A stretch of DNA of 64,000 nt from JBKQHQ01 sp052148715. GTDB lineage: Bacteria; Pseudomonadota; Alphaproteobacteria; Rhizobiales; Xanthobacteraceae. The notes under the pieces are model-generated. The model did not search any database and was not told where the DNA came from. It worked only from the letters and a program-made list of their open reading frames with translations. Positions within the stretch are counted from its first letter, which is position 1. Each line of letters opens with the position of its first letter. Shown one piece after another: positions 9,213-18,000 of this stretch. The position numbers and the translations under genes were made by a program. The stretch lies in the NCBI GenBank assembly GCA_052148715.1, contig JBKQHQ010000246.1:1-64000 (forward strand), given 5' to 3'.

Positions 9213-9821
9213 TTAACAATTTGACCGGGAGTCATTGCTGCGAAGGGCGAAGTTAGCCTTTCGCGCAACCAGGATCACGGTCGTTGCCAAGGTCAAAGCC
9301 CCGATAGCTATCAAAGTGCGGCTCAGGGCCGATGACGTGTCGTCGAGCAGCGCCACGCGTCCCGCGTCCCCCAGGTAAGTGTAGAGGCATACCTGGGGGA
9401 TCGTAAAGACGAATGAGGCGGCTGCGAAGGGCAGTAGTCCGATGCGCGTTAGCCCAAAGAGATAATTTTGTACCATGGTTGGAACCGGCGAGCCGAACCG
9501 GAGCAGGCCGACGATGAGCCAGCTTTCGCTGTCAATGGCGTCCATCGTGGCGCGCAGGCGCGGCCGCCTATCAACTTCGCGCCAGAGCCAACCCGCAAAC
9601 AGGTGGCGCGCCAGCAGGAATCCGATTACCCCGCCCAGTGTCGTGCTCGGCAGAATTATCGGAACGGCCGGAAGACCAAATATCGTCCCGGCCGCGATGC
9701 AGAGGAAGGTGCGCGGAATCGGTAGCAGGCCGCTAATTATGAACACGAGCGCCAGCGCTGCGCCGGCCGCAAGATTCAATTCGTCCCAGCTTTGCAGCCA
9801 GGTCGCCAAAGCGTGGCTCAT
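9213..9821 (-). CDS. TVP38/TMEM64-family (DedA-like) membrane protein
   Basis: A 202-residue polytopic inner-membrane protein, reading leftward and converging on the secretion operon. The SNARE-associated/VTT domain is clear: a helix LAAGAALALVFIISGLLPIP, then the glycine-rich AAGTIFGLPAVPIILPST and the family motif FGSPVPTMVQNYLFGLTR. The start ATG 9821 (MSHALATW) is chosen over an upstream start at 9848. DedA/VTT proteins are implicated in lipid scrambling and undecaprenyl-phosphate recycling, but this subfamily has no assigned substrate. A decayed copy of its 5' half lies at 17.7 kb. Confidence 0.85.
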   Translation of the reverse strand: MSHALATWLQSWDELNLAAGAALALVFIISGLLPIPRTFLCIAAGTIFGLPAVPIILPSTTLGGVIGFLLARHLFAGWLWREVDRRPRLRATMDAIDSESWLIVGLLRFGSPVPTMVQNYLFGLTRIGLLPFAAASFVFTIPQVCLYTYLGDAGRVALLDDTSSALSRTLIAIGALTLATTVILVARKANFALRSNDSRSNC

Positions 9822-10325
9822 CCGTGCGTCTCTAGCATATCGAACCACCTTCGGAAATTAGGCGCCACGTTGTGCTCGCCTTGCGTCACGACCATAACTT
9901 GTTGTCGCAGGGCTGGGAGGACACCCGAGCCCACGGCAGCATCCTGGCTGCCCCAACGAAATCCATGGCGCATCGTCTCACGCGATCATTTCCTCAGGTT
10001 CGGCAGCGAGCCGCCTGCGGTGCTCTCGGTCAGAGCGCGCCATAACCTGAAGCTGGGATTTTGCTCGAGCAGCCGCTCCATCCGCGTTCGGTCATCGTGT
10101 GCTTTGGTCAGCAAGTAGAGCTGAAAATCAGGGCATTTCAAAAGTTCCCGCTCGATATGCTCTCTAGCGCGGGCCCGGCCCAATGGCGTTCCATCGGCCG
10201 GCTAGTATACAAGCCCTCGCTGGACCACCAGATGCCGGCCCTGATGAGTCATACGTGCTGGCACCGGCCATCGGCTCCCAACTCTGATTGCCGATCTTTT
10301 GGGCGGCCGGCTAAACATTAGACAG
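9650..10325. repeat. Diverged direct repeat, copy 1
   Basis: This segment is clearly similar, in the same orientation, to 17680-18375. Shared blocks include CGGAACGGCCGGAAGACC near 9660, CGACCATAACTTGTTGT near 9889, the long stretch around 9985-10145, and CTCTGATTGCCGATCTTTTG near 10281. Small deletions and substitutions are spread throughout. It covers the 5' half of the TVP38 gene and the small gene behind it. The two copies bracket the phosphoramidate/sulfotransferase cassette. Confidence 0.85.
9986..10183 (-). pseudogene. Small conserved hypothetical protein, copy 1, start lost
   Basis: The frame encodes the same roughly 58-residue C-terminal region as the intact gene at 18001-18225 (shared block EHIERELLKCPDF and the end TAGGSLPNLRK). 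At the position of the other copy's ATG this copy has CCG, with an in-frame TAG just before it. Only a TTG (10183) without a ribosome site could start it. It is probably a decayed copy. No function is recognised. Confidence 0.6.
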
Positions 10326-10330
10326 AATCC

Positions 10331-10752
10331 GGGTTAGGAGCTGGACGCGTAGTTTTGATCCAATAGAGTGCACCGAAAGCTTGGCGGTCGCGGAAATTGC
10401 GGACGGGCTTATCGCAACGGCTTGCAGCGTGTCGCCAATCCTCGACGCAACATAAGAAATTCTCACTCTTGCGCTGCTGCCGCTAAACGCCCTCGTTCTG
10501 CTGACGCACTTTTCTCTCATCGACTCCCAACACCGACGAACAAATCACCAGGCACCGGACAAGGGCAATATTCTTGGCAATGTGGGGTAATTGTGGCTCA
10601 CCAGTGCTGGGACACACAATTTCGGTTCACCTTTGGGTGCGTCGTGGGCGTGGCCCAACTCGGATGCTTCATCGGGCCGGCGGTGGTTGCCGAGCCGGGC
10701 AAAGGACGCTACCGTGTCACTCCAGTGTCATGATGGCGCACGAGGGGAAATC
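10331..10752. promoter_or_regulatory. Upstream region of the phosphoramidate operon
   Basis: About 420 bases with no convincing gene. The reading frame of the next gene is open back to 10591, but the upstream part is unlike the kinase family and the good ribosome site (GAGGGG, five bases before GTG 10753) argues against it. The region must carry the promoter of the operon; no clear promoter motif was recognised. Confidence 0.35.
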
Positions 10753-13641
10753 GTGACTGACTTAGATCCTGGCGTGTCCGCTGGGCGAGTGTTTTGGATC
10801 ACCGGCCTGTCCGGCGCTGGGAAGACTACAATTGGCCGCAGTTTGTCGCTTCAGCTACGCTCCGCCGGATCCCCTGCGGTGTTTCTCGATGGAGATACAC
10901 TGCGCAAGGTCGTGTCTAACGATCTTGGCTATAGTGCTGAGGATCGGCGATCGTCGGCGATGCGCTACAGCCAAATGTGCCAAATGTTGGCAGAGCAAGG
11001 GATAGACGTTGTTTGCGCCACTATTTCTCTTTTTCATGACGTGCAACGCTGGAACCGTGAAAACATATCCCGCTACTACGAAATTTTCGTCCGCGCTCCA
11101 TGGCCTGTGCTCAAGCGGCGCGACAGCAAAGGCATTTATGCGCGCGCGGGCAAGGGACAAATATCAAACGTTGTAGGCATCGACGTCGCGGCGGAGATGC
11201 CGGAGGCGCCTGACCTTATCTTGGACAACGATGCCACGCTCGATCCTGAAGAAGCGGTGCGGCTAATATTAGACTGCGTTTCCCCGACCAAAGGTCCCGG
11301 CGCCTTCCTCAATAACGCAGCGGTCAAGTTTGGCACCAAAGCTGAGACGCTCGAAAGACTTGCGCAGCTGTTACGCGGTGCCTCGGTTCCGCCTCAGGTT
11401 CGCTTTTCCGTCGCCGAGTGGCAACGTGACCGGCAAGTCATTATGGCGCGCATCGCCGCAGCGCCTTGGGGCTCCGGCGTTCTCATCGCCCGAAGCAGCG
11501 CTAAAGGCGAGGACGCGAGCTCGGATTCCCAGGCCGGGAAATATACATCCGTATCCGGCGTTAGTGGTGCTGCCGCCGTCGCACGGGCAATTGAGCAAGT
11601 GATCGCGTCGTTCGATGACAATAAGCGCGTCGACGATCAGGTCTTCATTCAACCTATGCTGACCGAAATATCGATTGCCGGCGTTGCGGCAACTTGCGCG
11701 CCCAATAGTGGCGGTCCCTACTTCGTCATTAACTACGACGACTCTGGTCGAACGGACCTCGTGACTTCCGGCACCGGCGAGACTCTCAAAACATTTTATT
11801 GCCTCAAGTCGCAGCAGGAGGATATCCCAGAACATCTAAGGTCAATTTTGGATCTGCTGCGCGAACTCGAAGCGCTGCTGCAGTGCTCGATGCTCGACGT
11901 CGAGTTCGCCGTCGATATATACGGCACGTTGCATCTTCTCCAGGTCCGCCCACTCACCGCCGATCGACCGTCCGTTATTCCGGAGCAAATTGAGTCCGCG
12001 GCGAAAGAAATCGCGTGCAAGGTTGCGCTTTTGGCTAGGCCGCACCCCTACCTCCACGGTACTCGTTCCGTCTTTGGGGTCATGCCTGACTGGAACCCCG
12101 CCGAAATCATCGGACTGAAGCCGCGACCGTTGGCGCTCTCGCTTTATCGGGAACTCATCACGGATTCCATCTGGGCCTACCAGCGAAACAATTACGGCTA
12201 CAAAAATTTGCGAAGCTTTCCCTTAATGGTGAGCTTTCATGGGCTACCCTACGTCGACGTCCGCGTAAGCTTTAACTCCTTCCTCCCCCGCGATATTAAG
12301 GCTGATCTAGCGGAACGGCTGGTCAACTATTACGTCGATCGGCTCTTGCAACAACCGACGTTGCACGACAAAGTCGAGTTCGACATCATCTTCTCGTGCT
12401 ACACACTAGATCTGCCCGAGCGACTGTCCGTACTGGCCGGCCATGGATTTTCGCCGGGAGATATTGCGAGCATCGCCGAGGCGCTTCGGCATACAACTAA
12501 CAAGATTATTAATGAAGACAATGGCCTTTGGCGCAGCGATCGCGAGAAGGTGGACATTCTTGTCCAGCGTCTTCCCACTGTGCGAGATGCAGCACTTGAC
12601 AAGATAGCCCGCCTCTATTGGCTTATCGAGGACTGCAAACGGTATGGTACGCTTCCCTTTGCCGGGCTTGCACGCGCGGGCTTTATCGCGACCCAGTTGT
12701 TGCAGTCACTGGTGGCAACCGGCGTGATCGATGCGTCCGAGTACGCTGCGTTCATGGCAAATCTCGATACGGTAACCTCCCAGATGGGGCGAGATTTCGG
12801 TGGGGTGACGAAGGAAGAGTTCCTGACGCGGTATGGTCATCTTCGTCCCGGAACCTATGACATTCTGTCTCCACGTTACGACGAAGCAGCGGATCTCTAT
12901 TTCGACTGGTCCGCCCCTTGTCCTCGCGAAGCGGCCGCTCCGCGCTTTGCCCTATCCGTCAGTCAGTTGCGCCGTATGGAAAGTTTGTTGAGGGAACATG
13001 GCATAGAGCACGATGTGCTCAGTTTTATAAACTTTATCAAAGAAGGCATCGAGGGGCGGGAGTACGCCAAGTTCGTATTTACGCGAAGCTTGAGCGATGC
13101 GCTCTCGCTCGTAAAAGCAATTGGCGATCAGCATGGGCTTTCGAATGAGGATTGCGCTTTTCTTGACATTGCTGATATTCGCGCATTGTATGCTGAGAGC
13201 GGGTGTGTCAAGTCACGGTTGAGGGAAAGCGTTGCGGAAGGTAGACGCCGTTATGAGCTCACACGGCAGCTTGTGATGCCGCCTCTAGTGTCTTTGCCGG
13301 GCGATGCCTTGTTATTTCATCTACCAGAGACTCACCCAAATTATATCACCGATAAATGCGTGATTGCTCCTGTTACAACGATCGGGGATTCACCAGAGGG
13401 CTTCAGGGGCAATATTTTGTTCGTTCCAAGCGCAGATCCCGGCTTTGATTGGATTTTTAGTCGTGGCATATCCGGATTCGTGACGCAATTCGGCGGGGTC
13501 AATTCCCATATGGCGATACGCGCCGGTGAGCTCGCGATGCCCGCCGTGATCGGCGCTGGTGAAACCCTGTTTCAGCTCTGGAAGAAGTCACAAAAGATTT
13601 GCCTCGACTGCGGCAACCGCCGCGTGCAGGTTGTGTCGTGA
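10753..13641 (+). CDS. Fused CDP-amidate kinase-like (APS kinase fold) and glutamine kinase-like (PEP synthase fold) protein
   Basis: About 962 residues from GTG 10753. Residues 10-175 are an APS-kinase-fold domain: Walker A GLSGAGKTT, then FLDGDTLRK and RDSKGIYARAGKGQI. From about residue 215 the protein resembles PEP synthase: an ATP-grasp part (IARSSAKGEDASSDSQAGKY; later DVEFAVDIYGTLHLLQVRPL) and a C-terminal swivelling His domain (GGVNSHMAIRAGELAMPAVI, catalytic His about 919). In C. jejuni capsule synthesis the same two folds are Cj1415 (3'-kinase of cytidine diphosphoramidate) and Cj1418 (L-glutamine kinase), as separate proteins. Here they are one chain, the first and last steps of the nucleotide pathway. 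The function is inferred from this pairing and the next two genes. A true sulfate-activating kinase is less likely, since no ATP sulfurylase is nearby. Confidence 0.82.
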   Translation: MTDLDPGVSAGRVFWITGLSGAGKTTIGRSLSLQLRSAGSPAVFLDGDTLRKVVSNDLGYSAEDRRSSAMRYSQMCQMLAEQGIDVVCATISLFHDVQRWNRENISRYYEIFVRAPWPVLKRRDSKGIYARAGKGQISNVVGIDVAAEMPEAPDLILDNDATLDPEEAVRLILDCVSPTKGPGAFLNNAAVKFGTKAETLERLAQLLRGASVPPQVRFSVAEWQRDRQVIMARIAAAPWGSGVLIARSSAKGEDASSDSQAGKYTSVSGVSGAAAVARAIEQVIASFDDNKRVDDQVFIQPMLTEISIAGVAATCAPNSGGPYFVINYDDSGRTDLVTSGTGETLKTFYCLKSQQEDIPEHLRSILDLLRELEALLQCSMLDVEFAVDIYGTLHLLQVRPLTADRPSVIPEQIESAAKEIACKVALLARPHPYLHGTRSVFGVMPDWNPAEIIGLKPRPLALSLYRELITDSIWAYQRNNYGYKNLRSFPLMVSFHGLPYVDVRVSFNSFLPRDIKADLAERLVNYYVDRLLQQPTLHDKVEFDIIFSCYTLDLPERLSVLAGHGFSPGDIASIAEALRHTTNKIINEDNGLWRSDREKVDILVQRLPTVRDAALDKIARLYWLIEDCKRYGTLPFAGLARAGFIATQLLQSLVATGVIDASEYAAFMANLDTVTSQMGRDFGGVTKEEFLTRYGHLRPGTYDILSPRYDEAADLYFDWSAPCPREAAAPRFALSVSQLRRMESLLREHGIEHDVLSFINFIKEGIEGREYAKFVFTRSLSDALSLVKAIGDQHGLSNEDCAFLDIADIRALYAESGCVKSRLRESVAEGRRRYELTRQLVMPPLVSLPGDALLFHLPETHPNYITDKCVIAPVTTIGDSPEGFRGNILFVPSADPGFDWIFSRGISGFVTQFGGVNSHMAIRAGELAMPAVIGAGETLFQLWKKSQKICLDCGNRRVQVVS

Positions 13642-14237
13642 GAGCGGTTGCCGTGACGCAACGCGTCGTGGTGGACCCGCCACATGGCTATCGTCGCGAT
13701 TGCCTTGACCAGGTTTGGACAAAATTCTTGCTGCGTTGTGACCTGGTTCCGGTGCCGATGCCCAACACTGCGGAGGCCGCTCTGACGCTTTGCGAAAAAG
13801 CGTCAATATGCGGAATTGTCCTAACCGGAGGAAACGACTTGGCGGCATATGGCGGTGATGCGCCTGATCGAGACGCAACCGAAAGCGCGCTCCTTGACTT
13901 CGCGGAGCGGCGGGGCCTGCCAGTTTTGGGCGTTTGTCGTGGAATGCAGATTATTCAGCATCATTTTGGCATCCCATTGCGGCAAGTCGACGGCCATATC
14001 GCTTCGCGTCAGTGCATTCACATCGAAGGCAAAATTGCCGAGGTCAATAGCTTCCATAAATTTGGTTCCATGGAAACCCGTGCGCCACTTAAGACATGGG
14101 CCATTGCCGACGATGGGGTCGTGAAGGCAATACGGCACGAAGATGGGCGGATCATTGGCATGATGTGGCACCCGGAGCGGCTAGATCCCTTCAATCCGGT
14201 TGACGTAGCCCTCTTCTCTCAAGTTTTTCAGGCCTGA
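13638..14237 (+). CDS. Class I glutamine amidotransferase-like hydrolase (gamma-glutamyl-CDP-amidate hydrolase candidate)
   Basis: A 199-residue protein whose GTG start overlaps the previous stop (GTGA). It is a gamma-glutamyl hydrolase-type GATase: GIVLTGGNDLAAYGGDAP, the nucleophile elbow GVCRGMQII (Cys100), and WHPER (His178, Glu180), so the Cys-His-Glu triad is complete. The family removes gamma-glutamyl groups. In C. jejuni the homologous step (Cj1417) cuts gamma-glutamyl-CDP-amidate to glutamate and cytidine diphosphoramidate. Placement between the kinase fusion and the nucleotidyltransferase supports that role rather than a catabolic PuuD-like one. Confidence 0.8.
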   Translation: MRAVAVTQRVVVDPPHGYRRDCLDQVWTKFLLRCDLVPVPMPNTAEAALTLCEKASICGIVLTGGNDLAAYGGDAPDRDATESALLDFAERRGLPVLGVCRGMQIIQHHFGIPLRQVDGHIASRQCIHIEGKIAEVNSFHKFGSMETRAPLKTWAIADDGVVKAIRHEDGRIIGMMWHPERLDPFNPVDVALFSQVFQA

Positions 14238-14242
14238 TTTCA

Positions 14243-14989
14243 ATGCGAGCCCTGATTCTCGCCGCGGGCCGCGGAAGTCGCATGGGAGCCCTCGCACAAG
14301 GGCGGCCCAAATGCCTGGTCGAACTCGCCAATAAACCCCTCATCGAACGGCAGACTGCAGCGCTGCGGGGCGGCGGTGCGTCTTCAATCGGCATTGTACG
14401 AGGTTACCTCGGAGAAACGATCAGCATCGCGGACGCCACGTATTTCGATAATCCGCGTTGGCTTGAAACGAACATGGTGACGTCGCTCGCGACAGCGGCA
14501 GCGTGGCTCCGATCGGAGCCAGTTATCGTGAGCTACGCTGATATATTCTACCGACGAGAGGTGGTGGGAGACTTGCTGGCCTCGCGCGGCGATCTTGTCG
14601 TCGCCTATGATCGCGCCTGGCGTGCCCTGTGGACCCGTCGATTTGTCGATCCTCTGAGCGACGCCGAGACCTTTCGGACCGATGCGGACGGGAATCTTGT
14701 CGATATTGGACAGCGGACGACGCGGATCGACGACATTAAGGGGCAGTATATGGGACTGCTAAAATTTACACCAGTTGCGTGGCGCGCCGTCGATCGCGTG
14801 CTCGCCAGCCTTGATCAAAAGCGCCGCGACGCTCTCGACATGACCTCCCTCCTTCGGCTGCTGCTCGCTACCGGTTTTCAAATCCGAACCCTGGGTACGG
14901 ACAGCCAGTGGGGTGAGATCGATAGTCCAAGCGACTTGATGCTCTACGAGAAAATGGTGAGGGAGGGCGCGCTTGCTCTCGAAGGGTGA
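14243..14989 (+). CDS. Nucleotidyltransferase (CTP:phosphoglutamine cytidylyltransferase candidate)
   Basis: A 248-residue sugar-nucleotidyltransferase-fold protein. The N terminus has the nucleotide-binding signature LILAAGRGSRMG and PKCLVELANKPLIERQ; a metal-binding region (VSYADIFYRREVV) and the late acidic motif (WGEIDSPSDLMLY) follow. In C. jejuni Cj1416, of the same fold, joins CTP and phosphoglutamine. The start is five bases after the amidotransferase stop, and the end overlaps the methyltransferase start. Without context it would be annotated as a choline-phosphate or sugar-phosphate nucleotidyltransferase; the neighbours make the phosphoglutamine substrate likely. Confidence 0.8.
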   Translation: MRALILAAGRGSRMGALAQGRPKCLVELANKPLIERQTAALRGGGASSIGIVRGYLGETISIADATYFDNPRWLETNMVTSLATAAAWLRSEPVIVSYADIFYRREVVGDLLASRGDLVVAYDRAWRALWTRRFVDPLSDAETFRTDADGNLVDIGQRTTRIDDIKGQYMGLLKFTPVAWRAVDRVLASLDQKRRDALDMTSLLRLLLATGFQIRTLGTDSQWGEIDSPSDLMLYEKMVREGALALEG

Positions 14990-15830
14990 ACTGAATTGCA
15001 TCCCCGCATGTCCGTCGCAGGTCCCAGCGCCGATCAATGCCGCACCAATGACCGCAACATCGATTAAACACGGAGAGTTCACCGGCCTTGCGGGCGACTA
15101 TGCTCTGTATCGGCCGTCTTATTCGCCCAGCGTGGTCAGGGCGATGCTTTCCCTTGTCGGGCCCTCGAGCCATGAGATGGATGCCGTCGATATTGGGGCC
15201 GGGACCGGGATTTGGACCAGGATGCTTGCGGCACATGGTTTGCGTTCCGTCGTCGCGGTGGAACCGAGTGATGACATGCGTCGGCATGGCGTTTTGAGCT
15301 CCCGGGAATACGACATCATGTGGCGCAAGGGTACTGCGGAAGCGACGGACCTTCCGGCCTGCTCTTTCGACCTCGTGACGATGGCGTCGTCTTTTCACTG
15401 GGCAGATTTCGACAGAGCTTGCGCTGAGTTCCAGCGCCTCTTGCGGCCCGGGGGGCGCTTCGTTGCGGCGTGGAATCCACGCTTGATCGAACTTAGTCCG
15501 TTGCTCGTTGAGATAGAAGCGGAGATTACCCGCCTCAACCCGGAGATACGTCGGGTGTCCTCGGGTCGTTCGGGTTTTTGCGAGCAGCTAACTGAGATGC
15601 TTTGGGCGAAACCGGGATTCGATGATGTGGTTTATCTTGAGGCCCGGCATATTTCTAGACAGACGCCCGCTCAATACCTGGGCGCATGGCGCTCGGTCAA
15701 CGATGTGCGAGTACAGCTTGGGCCAAACCTGTTCGCAAAATTCCTGGAATATGTCGAGGGCAAGACCGCGCATCTCCCCGGGATCGAGACTACTTATTTG
15801 ACCCGGGCGTGGTCCGTGCGCCGCACGTAG
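14973..15830 (+). CDS. Class I SAM-dependent methyltransferase
   Basis: Up to 285 residues. TTG 14973 has a GGGAGGG ribosome site and overlaps the previous gene by 17 bases; ATG 15048 is a plausible shorter start. It is a Methyltransf_11-type enzyme: FTGLAGDYALYRPSY at the start of the fold, SAM-binding motif I VDIGAGTGIWTRML, then MASSFHWADFDRACAEFQRL and LLRPGGRFVAAWN. In C. jejuni, methyltransferase genes lie beside the phosphoramidate genes and are held responsible for the O-methyl group. This one could do the same, which is inference from position. It is the last gene of the rightward cassette. Confidence 0.8.
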   Translation: MLSKGELNCIPACPSQVPAPINAAPMTATSIKHGEFTGLAGDYALYRPSYSPSVVRAMLSLVGPSSHEMDAVDIGAGTGIWTRMLAAHGLRSVVAVEPSDDMRRHGVLSSREYDIMWRKGTAEATDLPACSFDLVTMASSFHWADFDRACAEFQRLLRPGGRFVAAWNPRLIELSPLLVEIEAEITRLNPEIRRVSSGRSGFCEQLTEMLWAKPGFDDVVYLEARHISRQTPAQYLGAWRSVNDVRVQLGPNLFAKFLEYVEGKTAHLPGIETTYLTRAWSVRRT

Positions 15831-16015
15831 GACGTTCGCTCGCAACGGTCAAAATCGGGGATCTTGGTTGGAACAGTTTTCTTAAGGTCTCGCATTTTTG
15901 CGACGCGCGCGTCAAAACTCAATCCGTAAGAGAACATCTAGCGGCTCAGGTTTCGGAATTCAGAAATCGAGTTGATCTGTCTGTTAAATTCGTGTGAAGT
16001 TGTCGAGTACGGCTG

Positions 16016-17434
16016 CTAGACCTGAACGTGTCCATCGAGCGTTCGCAAAATTTCCTTTTTAACCCGAAGCCGCCGGAAGCATTGAGCGAACACAAGCGAC
16101 ATTATGGCCAAGCGGCAGTAAACAATTCGAACCATGCGATTGAGCACAAACAGAATATGTCCCCTTCTTAGGGCCGGGAGCACTTGAAGCTTAAGGACCA
16201 CACGTGCCGTCATAACCTCCATTCTCGTCGGCACGGGTAAGAGCAGCAGACAGGTGACACCGCGGACCACCCGATTGTGAAAAATCCTGGGACACGGGTA
16301 ATTCCAGTTAGCAAAATTGTCATACATCAGCGCAAACAGGAGCGCTCGATCCGTCAACGAAAGGTTTCGGCGATGCCTCTGGGCTTGCTCCGGCTCCCGG
16401 CCTGACCAGACCTTCCCATTACGCTCGACCACATACGGGGTTCCGTTAAAGGTGCTCTCAAGCAGCGCGTCCTGAAACGGAAGGCCTAGCCAATCTACTA
16501 GTCGAATCATAGTTCCCTTGGTGTCACAGTGCAGGTCTTCAAAGCGGATTGCTCGAGTCCGAGTTCCCATGCCGGCGTGCAGGCCATCCGTCTTAAGCAA
16601 GCCGCGTATCACATACAGGGGCATTGTGATATGGAAAGGAACCGGAAATGGGCGATCGGATTGGGAAGGCCTTGTTGCGACCTCCGGGTCGCGGCCAGCT
16701 GGCCGAAACTGAGCGTCAAAAAATCGATCGAATCCCGAGATCGGGTCACGAACGGTGTGCACAAAGCGACCCTCTGGAAAGTCCTCTACGAAGCGTTTGG
16801 CCGCGAGTTCGTCCCATGTGTGCTGTGCATAGACCATTAGGGGTTGGGGGGTCCGCGGCCGGCGGCCTAACGCAAGATTGTAGGTAACGTGTAGAAACCG
16901 AAAGAACACTCGCCGCGACTCCAAAAACTCCAAAGGCCAGCTGCGGTAGACTTCGAAAGTCGCGCTCACTGCCGCATAGTACTCGGAGGCCGCAACTGGA
17001 AATTTTCCTCGAAAAAACAACACATCAGGCCCCACTCGATCACGGTTCCATTCGCTTGCGAAGAACGGATACGCGATAAGCTTTTCCCATAAGGATAGGG
17101 ACTGGTAGCGCTCAAAGAACTCAAAGATCGGTTGGCTTAGGAGTGTCGGGAGCATTAAGACATTATCGTGCCCATCAAGATAGCTGGCGAGAAGCATGGA
17201 ACCGCTCCGACCCCAGGCGCAAATCGCGACGGCTCGGTCCATGGATGCGACATTGTAGTGGCCAAGATCCTGGATCTTTCTCTCGATGAGGTCGCGCAAG
17301 CTATAATCGGGCTCGGCGCAAAATGAACTAAGGACCCGCAGTAGGACCTCTTCGTTCCTGAAAAGTGAGTCGATCTCAGCCATCCTCGCCATCGCATAAG
17401 AGCAAAGAGATCGGTGACGTTTGCCGGGAGCCAC
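16016..17434 (-). CDS. Sulfotransferase-fold protein, possible phosphoramidate transferase
   Basis: Up to 472 residues, reading leftward toward the methyltransferase; in-frame ATGs at 17392 and 17383 are alternative starts. The nucleotide 5'-phosphosulfate loop is seen as WGRSGSMLLASYLDGH near residue 74, and the 3'-phosphate-binding motif as RFVHTVRDPISGFDRFF. The C-terminal 80 residues are basic with hydrophobic stretches and may contact membrane. Sulfotransferases bind 3'-phosphoadenosine donors. The final product of the neighbouring pathway would be a 3'-phospho-cytidine diphosphoramidate, so this protein could be the matching transferase. Ordinary sulfation of a glycan is the alternative. 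It is longer than typical 250-350-residue family members. Confidence 0.72.
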   Translation of the reverse strand: MAPGKRHRSLCSYAMARMAEIDSLFRNEEVLLRVLSSFCAEPDYSLRDLIERKIQDLGHYNVASMDRAVAICAWGRSGSMLLASYLDGHDNVLMLPTLLSQPIFEFFERYQSLSLWEKLIAYPFFASEWNRDRVGPDVLFFRGKFPVAASEYYAAVSATFEVYRSWPLEFLESRRVFFRFLHVTYNLALGRRPRTPQPLMVYAQHTWDELAAKRFVEDFPEGRFVHTVRDPISGFDRFFDAQFRPAGRDPEVATRPSQSDRPFPVPFHITMPLYVIRGLLKTDGLHAGMGTRTRAIRFEDLHCDTKGTMIRLVDWLGLPFQDALLESTFNGTPYVVERNGKVWSGREPEQAQRHRRNLSLTDRALLFALMYDNFANWNYPCPRIFHNRVVRGVTCLLLLPVPTRMEVMTARVVLKLQVLPALRRGHILFVLNRMVRIVYCRLAIMSLVFAQCFRRLRVKKEILRTLDGHVQV

Positions 17435-17682
17435 GCCACTTCCAAATTCATCAGCGGTCTAGCCTGTACGGGCAAGGCTGTCGTTCAAACGGACGACGCG
17501 CGATGTGACGCCCACCGATCGCTGGTTCGTAAAGTCTTGGTCATCATATGAGGCATTGGTTGAAGGCGAGGCATTGGTCGAAGGGATCGATCAGGGTCCC
17601 TTAACCTTTCTGTGTCAGGGGCTGGGTACTGTACACGGAATTGTGTGGTTTTTCGGGCGGATGGGGGCAGCCCTACCTGGCG

Positions 17683-17870
17683 GAATAATCGGAACGGCCG
17701 GAAGACCAAATATCGTCCAAGCGGCGACGCAGCGGAAACGTGTGAGGAATTCCGTATTAGGCCGAACACGAACACGAGCGCTGCGCCGGCCGCAAGATTC
17801 AATTGTTCCAGCTTCGTGGCCAGGTCGCCAAGGCATACCCGTTCTCTAGCATACCAAAGCGCCTTCGGAA
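17683..17870 (-). pseudogene. Remnant of TVP38/TMEM64-family gene (5' half)
   Basis: Translated pieces on this strand match the N-terminal half of the protein at 9213-9821: LNLAAGAALVFVF near 17800 and, in another frame, TIFGLPAVPII near 17710. Insertions and frameshifts separate the pieces and the rest of the gene is missing. It cannot make a working protein. Confidence 0.8.
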
Positions 17871-18000
17871 ATTAGGCGCGACGCTGTGCTTGCCTTGCGT
17901 CACGACCATAACTTGTTGTGGTAGGGCTGGGAGACGTCCGAGCCCACGGCAGCACCCCGGGCTGCCCGAACGAAAATCCGTGGCACATCGTCGTACGCAA

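Noticed and set aside
10753..11280. Reading the kinase domain as a sulfate-activating APS kinase (CysC) serving the sulfotransferase
   Set aside because: No ATP sulfurylase gene is nearby, and the domain is fused to a PEP-synthase-like enzyme and followed by the two other CDP-amidate pathway folds. Kept as an alternative, not the main call.
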